This document shows, one piece after another, positions 15,844 to 23,137 of a DNA stretch of 64,000 nt. The notes beneath the pieces were generated by a model. It searched no databases and was not told where the DNA came from. It saw only the letters and a list, made by a program, of their open reading frames with translations. How positions within the stretch are numbered: the first letter of the stretch is position 1; each line of letters begins with the position of its first letter. The translations under genes were made by a program, and so were the position numbers. Origin of the DNA: a virus. The stretch spans positions 1 to 64,000 of the IMG/VR virus record IMGVR_UViG_3300013126_000016; one strand, written 5' to 3'.

Positions 15844-16899
15844 ATGAACTTTTTAACTCATTTCCATGTTATACGTTTCTTGAAAACTCTCGAACTCCCT
15901 TTCTGTATTCAAGAAACTAATGTTTGGAGCGAATCCCTAGAATTCTCTGTTGAACCACTTAACTCTGATTCCTACTCCTCTGTTTTTTCTTTTCTTAAAC
16001 AACACTTCCAAAAACTCTTTGTACAAAAGAGTAATACTATTGCTTATGTTAATTATGGTGACCCTGAAAAGAAATATAGATTAGAAGTTCTTTTACATCA
16101 ATACGAGGATTTTGACCAAGAGTACGATGATGATGACAAACCACTACCCAAAAAAATCCCTTCTCTTATACCTACTTGGAGACGCTTAGAACAAGCTGCC
16201 ACTTCTAAAAGAATTTACCAAGTAGAGCCTCTCCCTTCGATTATTCCCACTGCTTGTTTTTACTCTCTAAAAGGAAACTTATCTGCTAAAATTCTTGTTT
16301 TTGACGGCCTTTGTCAATCTTATTTACAGAAACTGTGTGGTTTAGATGACCCTAAAGTATTAATTATAGATGGTGATTTAACATCCCCTAACCTAAATTG
16401 GTTTGATGAATTCTATAAATTAAACATCAATACCTCCTTTGCTGAGTTTATAGAAATCTGGGAGTCCACTGGTTTAGTATCTGATTACTCTTGGTCTTTT
16501 GTTAAGGAAATAGCTAAGAACCCTTCAAAGTGGGGAACTCTTAATAATGTTTACTTTCTCCCAGCATTTAACCATTATTCTCAGATAATTTACCCTAACA
16601 GCTATCCTGATGCTTTTGTAGCTCACCCAGGAGAATCTTGGTCTGTTATCAATAACCTCAATATTCTAGGGCAAAAACTAGGTGTAGATTGTATTCTTAT
16701 TAGCTTGCAATCCGGTATTGGTGATAGTTGTAAATGGAATGCTCCTATACTGTTTGATCCTAGAGTGCATAAAACTATTTGTAGTACTCTTCCTCTTACA
16801 GAAGATTTAGAAATTAGCTTGGTTTTGAGCTTAATGCAAGACTTAGATTTTAAGGTTCCTTTTCTTATGCCTGATTTTGCCTATACTTCTTTAGGCTAA
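15844..16899 (+). CDS. ParA/MinD-like protein with degenerate P-loop
   Basis: The protein has 351 residues. The first 130 are unrecognised. From residue 135 the ParA/MinD fold is visible: CFYSLKGNLSAKILVF (138-153) stands where FYSxKGGxGKT is expected, VLIIDGDLTSPNLNW (172-186) matches the switch/Walker A-prime partner segment of ParA-type ATPases, and VDCILISLQSGIGD matches the Walker B region. The Gly-rich Lys-Thr loop is lost, so ATP binding is doubtful. Such pseudo-ATPases may act as regulators or partners. A C-rich start and AT-rich end follow the hairpin at 15790. Fold call moderate to good, function unknown. Confidence 0.75.
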   Translation: MNFLTHFHVIRFLKTLELPFCIQETNVWSESLEFSVEPLNSDSYSSVFSFLKQHFQKLFVQKSNTIAYVNYGDPEKKYRLEVLLHQYEDFDQEYDDDDKPLPKKIPSLIPTWRRLEQAATSKRIYQVEPLPSIIPTACFYSLKGNLSAKILVFDGLCQSYLQKLCGLDDPKVLIIDGDLTSPNLNWFDEFYKLNINTSFAEFIEIWESTGLVSDYSWSFVKEIAKNPSKWGTLNNVYFLPAFNHYSQIIYPNSYPDAFVAHPGESWSVINNLNILGQKLGVDCILISLQSGIGDSCKWNAPILFDPRVHKTICSTLPLTEDLEISLVLSLMQDLDFKVPFLMPDFAYTSLG

Positions 16900-16904
16900 T
16901 TTTT

Positions 16905-16928
16905 AAAGGTAGCCGCGCGGCTACCTTT
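16905..16928. terminator. Perfect 24-bp GC-rich palindrome
   Basis: AAAGGTAGCCGC and its exact complement, with TTTT at the end. It is 5 bases after the ParA-like stop; a probable bidirectional terminator. Confidence 0.75.
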
Positions 16929-16987
16929 TACTTTTTCTGTAAAAAAGATTAAAAAAAGAACTCAAACTTTAACAACGGTACTTATTT

Positions 16988-18007
16988 ATGTCTGACATCC
17001 TATCTCTCTCTTATATCCTATCTGGCGAGCAAGATATCTCTTCTCTTCCTACAGTAAAAGTTGAATCTTTTATTCAAACTCTAGATAAGCCTAGTTTACA
17101 GGAATTAATTGATTACCTCTCAACAAAAATCTCTTCTGACAAGGAAAATAGTTTTTATAGTTCTTTCTACTCCTATAGAGGTCTTTGTTACAGATTACTT
17201 GAATTAGCAGACAATTCCCTATCAGATTATAACGAGGCTATTTATCTTGACCCTTATATCGGTAGATACTACTATAACAGAGCAGAATTATCGTTCTTTC
17301 TACTTGGGTCTTCTAACATTGCAGAAAAAATAAGTGCTTTATATGATTGCAGTAAAGCTATAGAGTTTCGTGATAACACTAACATAGATTATTTTCTTTT
17401 TAGAGCTTCAATCTTAGCAGATTTAGCAACAAACCCTCTGATGGGTCTAAAGCTTGATGGTAATGCTAATGGTATTCTATATAGAGCTGTAGAAGATTTA
17501 AACTTTGTTATTACATTATGCCCTGATAACGTTCAAGCTTACACTTTAAGACTATCCTGCTTTTATAGTACGGGAGAGTATTATACATGTATTCCTGATT
17601 GCGAGTCGGCTTTGAAACTTTTAGATATTAATGATGATTGGTTAAAACAAATCAAAGAAAAAGATTATAATACCTCAATCCCCTACTACATTCATACCTT
17701 ATATTGGTATTGGAATGCTTTAACCCAAATCAATGACTTACCTAAAGCTAATCTTTTTAAATATATCTACATAGATACTTTAGCAAATCAACAAGTTTAC
17801 TTTGCTAATGAACATCTGTTAAATGGACGTTTTGGAGAAGGTCTTCAATGTTTTGAGCTTGCTTTAGATTATCTGAACGATTGCAGTGCTCTTTACGATT
17901 CTGAGTCTGTAGAACAGAGTACTAAACTTAATTTTCTTTTACAAAACTTTGACAATAAAAAAGAATCAGTACTGAAATCTTTTTTAGTACTAAAAGATTT
18001 TAAGTAG
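16988..18007 (+). CDS. TPR repeat protein
   Basis: The protein has 339 residues. TPR units are clear: FYSSFYSYRGLCYRLLELAD then NSLSDYNEAIYLDP near residues 55-90, YYYNRAELSFFLLG near 96, LYRAVEDLNFVITLCPDNVQ then AYTLRLSCFYSTGEYY near 160-195, and a final EHLLNGRFGEGLQCFELALD. It would act as a protein-binding scaffold. An A-rich motif at 16937 and a perfect hairpin at 16905 lie in front of it, and another hairpin follows. Confidence 0.85.
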   Translation: MSDILSLSYILSGEQDISSLPTVKVESFIQTLDKPSLQELIDYLSTKISSDKENSFYSSFYSYRGLCYRLLELADNSLSDYNEAIYLDPYIGRYYYNRAELSFFLLGSSNIAEKISALYDCSKAIEFRDNTNIDYFLFRASILADLATNPLMGLKLDGNANGILYRAVEDLNFVITLCPDNVQAYTLRLSCFYSTGEYYTCIPDCESALKLLDINDDWLKQIKEKDYNTSIPYYIHTLYWYWNALTQINDLPKANLFKYIYIDTLANQQVYFANEHLLNGRFGEGLQCFELALDYLNDCSALYDSESVEQSTKLNFLLQNFDNKKESVLKSFLVLKDFK

Positions 18008-18018
18008 ATTAGTTTGGC

Positions 18019-18046
18019 TTAAGGGTAGCCGCGCGGCTACCCTTAA
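18019..18046. terminator. Perfect 28-bp GC-rich palindrome
   Basis: TTAAGGGTAGCCGC and its exact complement, 12 bases after the TPR gene. It is the longest uninterrupted copy and would stop transcription from both sides. Confidence 0.75.
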
Positions 18047-18083
18047 ATTCTTAAAACTTTTTTTCTAATTCTCAATAAACCTC

Positions 18084-18112
18084 TTGACTTTGTCAATAGC
18101 GTGTGCTACTCT
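18084..18112 (+). promoter_or_regulatory. Possible promoter before the 43-bp array
   Basis: TTGACT (18084-18089), 17 bases, TACTCT (18107-18112) with a TG two bases upstream of the latter. TTGACTTTGTCAA is also a short dyad. No coding gene follows on the plus strand before 18909, so a transcript would contain the tandem array. A guess from motif spacing only. Confidence 0.3.
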
Positions 18113-18199
18113 CTAGGTAGGCGCGGACGGGTTACAGGCTTATAAAGCTTAGTAACAATAGCTTATTAATAGCTTTCTAATAGGCTATTAGTAGACTAC

Positions 18200-18400
18200 A
18201 GTTGCTCCATCCCAGACACTCTAGTAGGCTGTCAGAAGAGAAGGTTACTTCCTCCCAGACATTCTAGTAGGCTGTCAGAAGAGAAGGTTACTTCCTCCCA
18301 GAAGTTCTAGTAGGCTGTCAGAAGAGAAGGTTACTTCCTCCCAGAAGTTCTAGTAGGCTGTCAGAAGAGAAGGTTACTCGCTTCCAGACACTCTAGTAAG
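18200..18400. repeat. 43-bp tandem repeat array
   Basis: CTAGTAGGCTGTCAG recurs at 18221, 18264, 18307 and 18350, with a diverged CTAGTAAG at 18393: spacing exactly 43 bp. Each unit continues with AGAAGAGAAGGTTACTTCCT, which contains the small dyad GAAG-GTTA-CTTC, then CCAGAA or CCAGAC. The whole unit is conserved, with no variable spacer. It lies in a gene-free stretch with AT-rich palindromes on its right. Iteron-like origin repeats or a repeat-bearing structured RNA are the best readings. Confidence 0.85.
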
Positions 18401-18407
18401 TTGATTG

Positions 18408-18446
18408 CAAAAAACCTTTACCTTTCTTCCAGTGGGCGGTTTTTTG
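18408..18446 (+). terminator. Terminator-like stem after the array
   Basis: CAAAAAACC pairs with GGTTTTTTG around a 21-base loop, so the 3' arm is itself a T-run. It would end a transcript of about 330 bases that starts at the candidate promoter near 18107. Confidence 0.35.
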
Positions 18447-18550
18447 TTAAGAAAATATAGACTTATTAATAAATTTATTAATTAAGCTATTAATAAAGGG
18501 GAATTTTTAAGCTCTTTAAAACGAATCACAGCAGTATTAACATAAAAAAA

Positions 18551-18572
18551 GCTGGCTTGGGAGAAAGCCAGC
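18551..18572 (-). terminator. Intrinsic terminator of nblA
   Basis: Read on the minus strand, GCTGGCTT, a 6-base loop and AAGCCAGC are followed by seven T. It lies about 65 bases after the nblA stop. Confidence 0.75.
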
Positions 18573-18636
18573 GTAATAATGGAAGGAGTGATACTTAAAA
18601 TATAGTTAATTATTATATAATAACAAAATATATTGC

Positions 18637-18798
18637 TTATAATCCCCACTCTTTTGCAATAATTTCTGCAAAAGAGTTTTGCATAAGCTTCATATTTTTA
18701 AGAGCATCAAGTAAAGCTTGCTTAGCTTGCACTTCTGTTAACCCACTTATTTCTTCTTTTAGTTTGTATAATTCTAACTCTTGTTCCAATGAAAGCAT
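18637..18798 (-). CDS. nblA: NblA phycobilisome degradation protein
   Basis: A 53-residue protein from ATG 18798. The sequence begins LSLEQELELYKL, has EVQAKQALL in the centre and ends KEWGL. Cyanobacterial NblA has the pattern LSLEQ, 17 residues, QA(K/Q), 24 residues, WGL; the spacing here is identical with no gap, which makes the assignment firm despite low overall identity. NblA binds phycobiliproteins and delivers them to the Clp protease, dismantling the light antenna. Phage copies are known from freshwater cyanophages. It is a single minus-strand gene with its own promoter-like TATAAT (18834-18839), an AAGGAT ribosome site and its own terminator, pointing to independent expression, probably early. 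Confidence 0.9.
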   Translation of the reverse strand: MLSLEQELELYKLKEEISGLTEVQAKQALLDALKNMKLMQNSFAEIIAKEWGL

Positions 18799-18833
18799 AG
18801 CTTAATCCTTATAGAGTTACTTACTCTCAAGAT

Positions 18834-18839
18834 ATTATA
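18834..18839 (-). promoter_or_regulatory. Candidate -10 box of nblA
   Basis: TATAAT on the minus strand, 35 bases before the nblA start. A good -35 box is not visible (TTAATT at 16 bases is weak), so an activator or a phage factor may be needed. Confidence 0.4.
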
Positions 18840-18908
18840 TAGTTAAAGATTTTTGAATTAATAACTTAAAAGTATATCTTTTAGATAAAGCAATAAAGGT
18901 TAAAAGCT

Positions 18909-19037
18909 GTGGAAGAAGATTTAGACCTGTTACTTAAATTGAATGAGCAAAGAGAAAAGGAAGCTGTAAAAAAGATTAAAGAAGAGGAAGATCCAGCTTT
19001 ATGGTGGTTTTCCTTTAATACCAAGGATGATAGTTAA
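18909..19037 (+). CDS. Small hypothetical protein (42 aa, GTG start)
   Basis: A short charged product: EEDLDLLLKLNEQREKEAVK then KIKEEEDPALWWFSFNTKDD. The GTG at 18909 follows AAAGG by 8 bases, and the stop is one base before the next ATG, which supports it as a real gene. It is divergent from nblA. The coding sequence includes the A-rich motif GCTGTAAAAAAGATTAAAG. No family was recognised. Confidence 0.5.
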   Translation: MEEDLDLLLKLNEQREKEAVKKIKEEEDPALWWFSFNTKDDS

Positions 19038-19038
19038 A

Positions 19039-19176
19039 ATGAGAGACAAGACTTTAGATCCAGACAGAGAATTGATAGTAAGGAACGGTAAACTATATTG
19101 GCAATATTCTAATGGGAAAATAGAACCTTATGAAAATTCTGATTACCTACCTGAGGATATAGAAGATACGCTTTAA
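19039..19176 (+). CDS. Small hypothetical protein (45 aa)
   Basis: The product reads MRDKTLDPDRELIVRNGKLY then WQYSNGKIEPYENSD and an acidic end. The central LIVRNGKLYWQYSNGKIE looks like a beta hairpin. It starts one base after the 42-residue gene and ends before the GC-rich stem at 19186, so the pair forms a tiny operon. Function unknown. Confidence 0.55.
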   Translation: MRDKTLDPDRELIVRNGKLYWQYSNGKIEPYENSDYLPEDIEDTL

Positions 19177-19185
19177 TATAATTAA

Positions 19186-19222
19186 GATAGCGGTGCGGTT
19201 AATCTTAACCGCGCCGCTATCT
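19186..19222. terminator. GC-rich stem-loop
   Basis: GATAGCGGTGCGGTTAA and TTAACCGCGCCGCTATC form a 17-bp stem with one wobble, and TC as loop centre. It follows the small genes and lies 18 bases before the next ATG. Confidence 0.7.
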
Positions 19223-19240
19223 CTTTACTATTTTAAAACT

Positions 19241-19378
19241 ATGCAACACACAAACACTGAACAACAACTCTCAGAACAACAGTGGAAAAGAGTTTTAAAG
19301 CTTTTAAAAGAAGGTAAATTAGGTCAAGTAGAATTAGAAAAAGAAGACCTAATAGAGATTGCAGATGAGTTCGATTAA
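19241..19378 (+). CDS. Small acidic protein (45 aa)
   Basis: Start chosen at ATG 19241 because the upstream in-frame ATG at 19193 lies inside the GC-rich stem. The product is MQHTNTEQQLSEQQWKRVLK then LLKEGKLGQVELEKEDLIEI and an acidic end, probably one or two helices. It is bounded by hairpins on both sides. It could be a small regulator; no family was recognised. Confidence 0.55.
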   Translation: MQHTNTEQQLSEQQWKRVLKLLKEGKLGQVELEKEDLIEIADEFD

Positions 19379-19386
19379 ATTTATAG

Positions 19387-19404
19387 GGTAGCCACAAGGC
19401 TACC
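19387..19404 (+). terminator. Intrinsic terminator
   Basis: GGTAGCC, ACAA loop, GGCTACC, then TTTTAT. A variant of the GC-rich repeat with an open loop. Confidence 0.75.
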
Positions 19405-19430
19405 TTTTATAGTTTTGAAGGAGTAAATAG

Positions 19431-20564
19431 ATGAAGAATTACCCTTATAGTAAATTACCTTTAACTTGGTCTAATTACTTACTTGGCTCTGAGAGAAACA
19501 AAATAGAAGTATCTTACATGCAAAACATCGTCAGAAAAGGTGTTAGATATCTAGATACTAGTTTTTTTATTACAGGAGTCAGCGGTACAGGTAAAACTAG
19601 TTTAGTTCTCCTTTTTATTAGGTCTATTAAATGTCTTAACAGAATAAAAGGAGAAATAGAACCTTGTGGAGTTTGTGCAAGTTGTACTAGGCAAGATGTC
19701 AGACTAGAAGGAGTAAATTCTTATTCGGGTGTAATCTGGATTCAACCAGGTCAATATACAGAAGATACTTTACATCAGTCAGTAAAAACTGCTTTAAACG
19801 AAGCATCAAAAGGTCACACAAACACAGGTAATGAAGATGATGTACTCTTTGTTGTATTAGACGAGTTCCAGGAGTTTAGTAGAGACCTTAGAAACAAGCT
19901 TTTACTAAGAACTGAACTAAACATTAAGGGCAAAAATGTTTGTTTTATCTTTCTTACTATGCGTCCTGATTTATTTAGTGAAGAGGATTTAATTGCTTTA
20001 TCTCGTAGAGGTGTAACTATTAATCTAGGTCTCTCAACCAATAAAAGCATTTACAACCATATCTTAAAAATGTACCCTAATATAGAACCTGAAGCTGCTT
20101 GGACTATAGCAAATGGTAGTAAAGGTAGACCAGGTTTAGCAATCTCTTATTTAGGTGCATGTCTAGAAAAGTTTGGTAAGATAGACTTAGATATAGCTTG
20201 CTATATAACTAACAATCTTAGAGATGATTGGAGGTGGTATTTATGGCAAGCTGTTATCTCTCGAGACTTTCAACAAATAAGAGGATTAATCACCTATTTT
20301 ACAGAAGAACTAAACTCTGTATCTGAAAGTGATGTAAATAAACTCTTACAAGACGATATAATAGAAACTGTAACAAGAACAGGATTACTAAACGACAAAC
20401 AACAATTTGCTTTAAGTTTATTAAGTCAGCAATTATTATCAGGAATTTCATTATCTACTATACTGATGCAGATAGGAGGTACAGAATTATTACTAGTAGA
20501 AGAGGAAGCTGTAAAAAAGACTAACAGAGAGGAATTACTAAAATATATTGAGGAGGATCAATGA
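19431..20564 (+). CDS. DnaX-like clamp loader ATPase
   Basis: The protein has 377 residues and a clear ribosome site (GAAGGAG, 19417-19423). AAA+ motifs: Walker A GVSGTGKTS (49-57), Walker B VVLDEFQEF near 141-149, then TMRPD as sensor 1-like segment and SRRGVTINLGLS. Four cysteines C68-x10-C79-x2-C82-x2-C85 match the zinc module of bacterial DnaX/HolB, so this probably loads a sliding clamp on DNA. The second half differs from known subunits. It overlaps the next gene (ATGA), which may encode another loader subunit. The A-rich motif recurs close to its 3' end. Confidence 0.8.
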   Translation: MKNYPYSKLPLTWSNYLLGSERNKIEVSYMQNIVRKGVRYLDTSFFITGVSGTGKTSLVLLFIRSIKCLNRIKGEIEPCGVCASCTRQDVRLEGVNSYSGVIWIQPGQYTEDTLHQSVKTALNEASKGHTNTGNEDDVLFVVLDEFQEFSRDLRNKLLLRTELNIKGKNVCFIFLTMRPDLFSEEDLIALSRRGVTINLGLSTNKSIYNHILKMYPNIEPEAAWTIANGSKGRPGLAISYLGACLEKFGKIDLDIACYITNNLRDDWRWYLWQAVISRDFQQIRGLITYFTEELNSVSESDVNKLLQDDIIETVTRTGLLNDKQQFALSLLSQQLLSGISLSTILMQIGGTELLLVEEEAVKKTNREELLKYIEEDQ

Positions 20565-21466
20565 AACACATTGAACTAGAAGATTTAAAAGGGAAGATAA
20601 CCGGCGGCTTCCTATATCTTACTTTAGGCACTGTATCCCAAATACAACGATTGACTTATTTCCTCTTTTCTAATCCTTCTATTACCCTTCTCTATCACCC
20701 TACTAGGTTTGAATTATCCCAAACAATACCTTATTGTGTAAGCTTTAATGAGTCTGATCTTATTGTTTATATAGTGTACCCTAACTTAGTAGAACTTAAA
20801 CCTATAGGATTAAAAAAAACAGACTCTAATCCATATCACTTTCCTTCTTCTCTCTTTATACCATCTAATTGCATAGTTTTTCTATCATTATGTTCTATTA
20901 CAGGAGATATAAATGAGAGAGAGAAATCTATAGCTAAAAAGTTACAGTCTTCAGCTTCTAAGTATGAGATTTTAGATTTAAGAGGGGTAAATGATTTTAG
21001 TTTGTTTAATGTAAAAGAAAAGAAGGAGCAAACCCCGCCGCTAACTCTAGAACAAGAGCTTGTATGGAGCTTAAGAACAAAAGAGGGTATTAATAGGTGG
21101 TCTAGTTTTACAGATTCAGAATTGTATAAATGGTTTATAACCCCTAACCAAACTGAACCTATTCTATTGTTAAACGCCCGGGCTGCCTATTTAATTCCTT
21201 ACATTATGCCTTTCTGTGATTTACTAAAAAAACATTGGCATAGCTCAGGTAAAAATCAAATACTTAAAACCTTTGCCTATTGGGTTTTTTTCTCCTCTAC
21301 TATCTGGAAAGACTATCCCTCTCAAGGATTAACTCTTAAACCTGATAAGAAAAATCCTAATAAGTATCAATTCTTTTTCTTTATTAGTGAAACGTCTAAA
21401 AGATACTGGTTACAGTATATTACTTTAAACGCTTACTGTAAAACCTCAGAAGTTTTGCTACAATAA
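20561..21466 (+). CDS. Hypothetical protein, possible clamp-loader partner
   Basis: The protein has 301 residues and begins at an ATGA overlap with the DnaX-like gene. The first 150 residues alternate strands and helices (GGFLYLTLGTVSQIQRLTYF; PSNCIVFLSLCS), as in the N-terminal domain of HolA-type delta subunits, but no diagnostic motif is present. The second part is helical and Trp-rich. Translational coupling suggests they work together. Changes from G-rich to C-rich coding sequence occur at ACCGGCGGC (about 20600) and at CGCCCGGGC (about 21176). Confidence 0.7.
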   Translation: MKHIELEDLKGKITGGFLYLTLGTVSQIQRLTYFLFSNPSITLLYHPTRFELSQTIPYCVSFNESDLIVYIVYPNLVELKPIGLKKTDSNPYHFPSSLFIPSNCIVFLSLCSITGDINEREKSIAKKLQSSASKYEILDLRGVNDFSLFNVKEKKEQTPPLTLEQELVWSLRTKEGINRWSSFTDSELYKWFITPNQTEPILLLNARAAYLIPYIMPFCDLLKKHWHSSGKNQILKTFAYWVFFSSTIWKDYPSQGLTLKPDKKNPNKYQFFFFISETSKRYWLQYITLNAYCKTSEVLLQ

Positions 21467-21513
21467 AAAAGAGTAACAAAAGCAAAAAAACAAAAACCCA
21501 ACTTTACATTCGT

Positions 21514-22815
21514 ATGACAGCTATTACATCGTCCGATGATTCTTTTTTAGATTTGTTTGAACCTATTCAACCCCCTGTAATTACTAATGAATCTTATGAC
21601 CCTGATCTTACAACTGGTAACTTAGAGATTAGTTACATTATGAATTGCAGACAGTCGGGAGATATCACAAAAACTAAAAGTTTTACCTGGTCTCATGCAA
21701 AATCTAAAAAGTCTAATTACACAGTTAATTCGTTTATTAGACCTTCTATAGTTGCTATAAAAGGTATTCCATTTAGATTCATGTCTGGTTTAAGGTACAC
21801 TAACTTTGAAGAAAAAGATATAACTAAACGAAACATTTGCCGCACTTTTGAAACAGTTGAAACTCTTCCAGACGGTACTAAGTTTGTTAAAAAAAGTTCA
21901 TTGCCTCTTAGTCATCCTATTACTAACCCCTATAGGTCTAAACTTGAACCTACTACTCCACACTGGACTTTGACAGACCATTCTAATATAGAAATGTATG
22001 GTAGTAGAAGAGACCCAGAAACTAATGAACGCCTAAAATGCTTAGACTGCATTAAAAGAGGTTTACACATGGTAATAGGGGAAAAAGATGGCAAGCCAGC
22101 AATACTTAATAGTTGTACACCAGTAGCAACTGTAATATTCTTAGTAACTCATCTAGGATTTATAAACGCGGATTCGTTATTAGAAGGTCAAGAGAATTAC
22201 AAACTAGATTGGGTTGAACTTAAGAAAGGTTGTTATAGTTCATATCCAGATAGGATTATAACCCAAGTATTAAGAGAGAACGAAAAGCCAGAAAATTATA
22301 ATCTGGAAAATCCTTTTATCTTAAAGATTCCCTTAACTAAAGCACAAGCTAATATGAAGTTAGGTCCTGGGGAGTATAATTTTGAGCCTGTACCTCAAAA
22401 TTATCACCCTAATCATGTAGTAGGGATGCACGACCTTATTAAGGATCTACAGTCTCCTCAAAACTTTAACGTATCTTGTTTCCTAGAAAAGTCTAGTAGA
22501 AATTTTGTCTATACTACTGCTTATGAATTATATATAGCAGAGTTACCCTCTACAAAACATAATCAGGAAGTTATATTCATAGGTGCAGAAACAGACCATC
22601 AGGGAGTGTTTGCTAATATGTCTAACGCTGAAATAGCTAAAAGTCTTCTAGAAATAGAACGACAAGAACTTTCTAGCGGACATTTACCTTTGGCAGATCA
22701 TACTACTAATACTAGTAATACTCCTACTATTGTTACAAAAACAGAAGAAGATAGCAATGTTAAAAATGCGTTTGCCCTACCTGAAGCACTTCAAAAAAAA
22801 ACTTCAGTTCGATAA
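21514..22815 (+). CDS. Hypothetical protein, possible zinc-containing DNA-binding protein
   Basis: The protein has 433 residues. The middle has CLDCIKRGLHMVIGEKDGKP then AILNSCTPVATVIFLVTHLG, where C-x2-C and a later C could be part of a metal site. The first part is beta-rich with many basic residues; the end (from about 385) is a Ser/Thr/Glu-rich tail. Its place after the clamp-loader pair suggests replication, and the layout (core plus acidic/polar tail) would suit a single-stranded DNA-binding protein, but this is a guess. A bidirectional-looking hairpin follows. Confidence 0.75.
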   Translation: MTAITSSDDSFLDLFEPIQPPVITNESYDPDLTTGNLEISYIMNCRQSGDITKTKSFTWSHAKSKKSNYTVNSFIRPSIVAIKGIPFRFMSGLRYTNFEEKDITKRNICRTFETVETLPDGTKFVKKSSLPLSHPITNPYRSKLEPTTPHWTLTDHSNIEMYGSRRDPETNERLKCLDCIKRGLHMVIGEKDGKPAILNSCTPVATVIFLVTHLGFINADSLLEGQENYKLDWVELKKGCYSSYPDRIITQVLRENEKPENYNLENPFILKIPLTKAQANMKLGPGEYNFEPVPQNYHPNHVVGMHDLIKDLQSPQNFNVSCFLEKSSRNFVYTTAYELYIAELPSTKHNQEVIFIGAETDHQGVFANMSNAEIAKSLLEIERQELSSGHLPLADHTTNTSNTPTIVTKTEEDSNVKNAFALPEALQKKTSVR

Positions 22816-22844
22816 AATTTGAGGACATTCCTTTTTAATTAATT

Positions 22845-22871
22845 AGCCTACTGAGTTCTCAGTAGGCTTTT
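22845..22871 (+). terminator. Intrinsic terminator
   Basis: AGCCTACTGAG-TT-CTCAGTAGGCT followed by TTTT; ends the 19431-22815 operon. It does not belong to the GCCGCGCGGC family. Confidence 0.8.
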
Positions 22872-22882
22872 ACTATAAACTT

Positions 22883-23083
22883 ATGCTTCTAATAGTACAC
22901 AGAAAGATAAACTTACTTAGAACTTTACTAAAATATAGTGATGTTAATAAATCACTATTTACAGAAGAGGAATTAATAATAGCTAAGAGGGCCTGTGAAT
23001 TAGTAAAAGAGGAGGAGATAGAGGAAATAGAAGAGTTAATAAAGGAGATAGATTTCAAGAAGTTATTAAGTTTTTTGAGGTAG
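22883..23083 (+). CDS. Small charged protein
   Basis: The 66-residue product is helical: MLLIVHRKINLLRTLLKYSD, then EELIIAKRACELVKEEEIEE and a short tail. The gene lies neatly between the terminator at 22845 and the GC-rich repeat at 23078, and its stop TAG is inside that repeat (GGTAGCC). No family was recognised. Confidence 0.55.
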   Translation: MLLIVHRKINLLRTLLKYSDVNKSLFTEEELIIAKRACELVKEEEIEEIEELIKEIDFKKLLSFLR

Positions 23084-23097
23084 CCGCGCGGCTACCT
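23078..23097. terminator. GC-rich palindrome, terminator
   Basis: A perfect AGGTAGCCGC/GCGGCTACCT palindrome followed by TTTAT. The upstream gene ends inside it. Confidence 0.7.
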
Positions 23098-23137
23098 TTA
23101 TCTTATTTTTAGTTCTATACTATCCATAAAACTATTT

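Larger units (their letters stand above)
18047..18636. other. Gene-free candidate origin region
   Basis: No convincing gene. From left to right: a candidate promoter, AT-rich direct and inverted copies of AATAGCTTATTAATAGC type (18150-18195), the 43-bp array, a stem CAAAAAACC/GGTTTTTTG (18408-18446) and the AT-rich palindrome ATTAATAAATTTATTAAT (18465-18482) within a very AT-rich 70 bases. Repeats plus an AT-rich unwinding-like zone, near the place where strand composition changes, suggest a replication origin. This is inference. Confidence 0.45.

Noticed and set aside
18200-18400. CRISPR array in the 43-bp repeats
   Set aside because: The whole 43-bp unit is conserved with no variable spacers, and no cas genes are present.
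19193-19240. Upstream start for the 45-residue protein
   Set aside because: These codons are made by the GC-rich stem at 19186-19222; ATG 19241 lies just after it.
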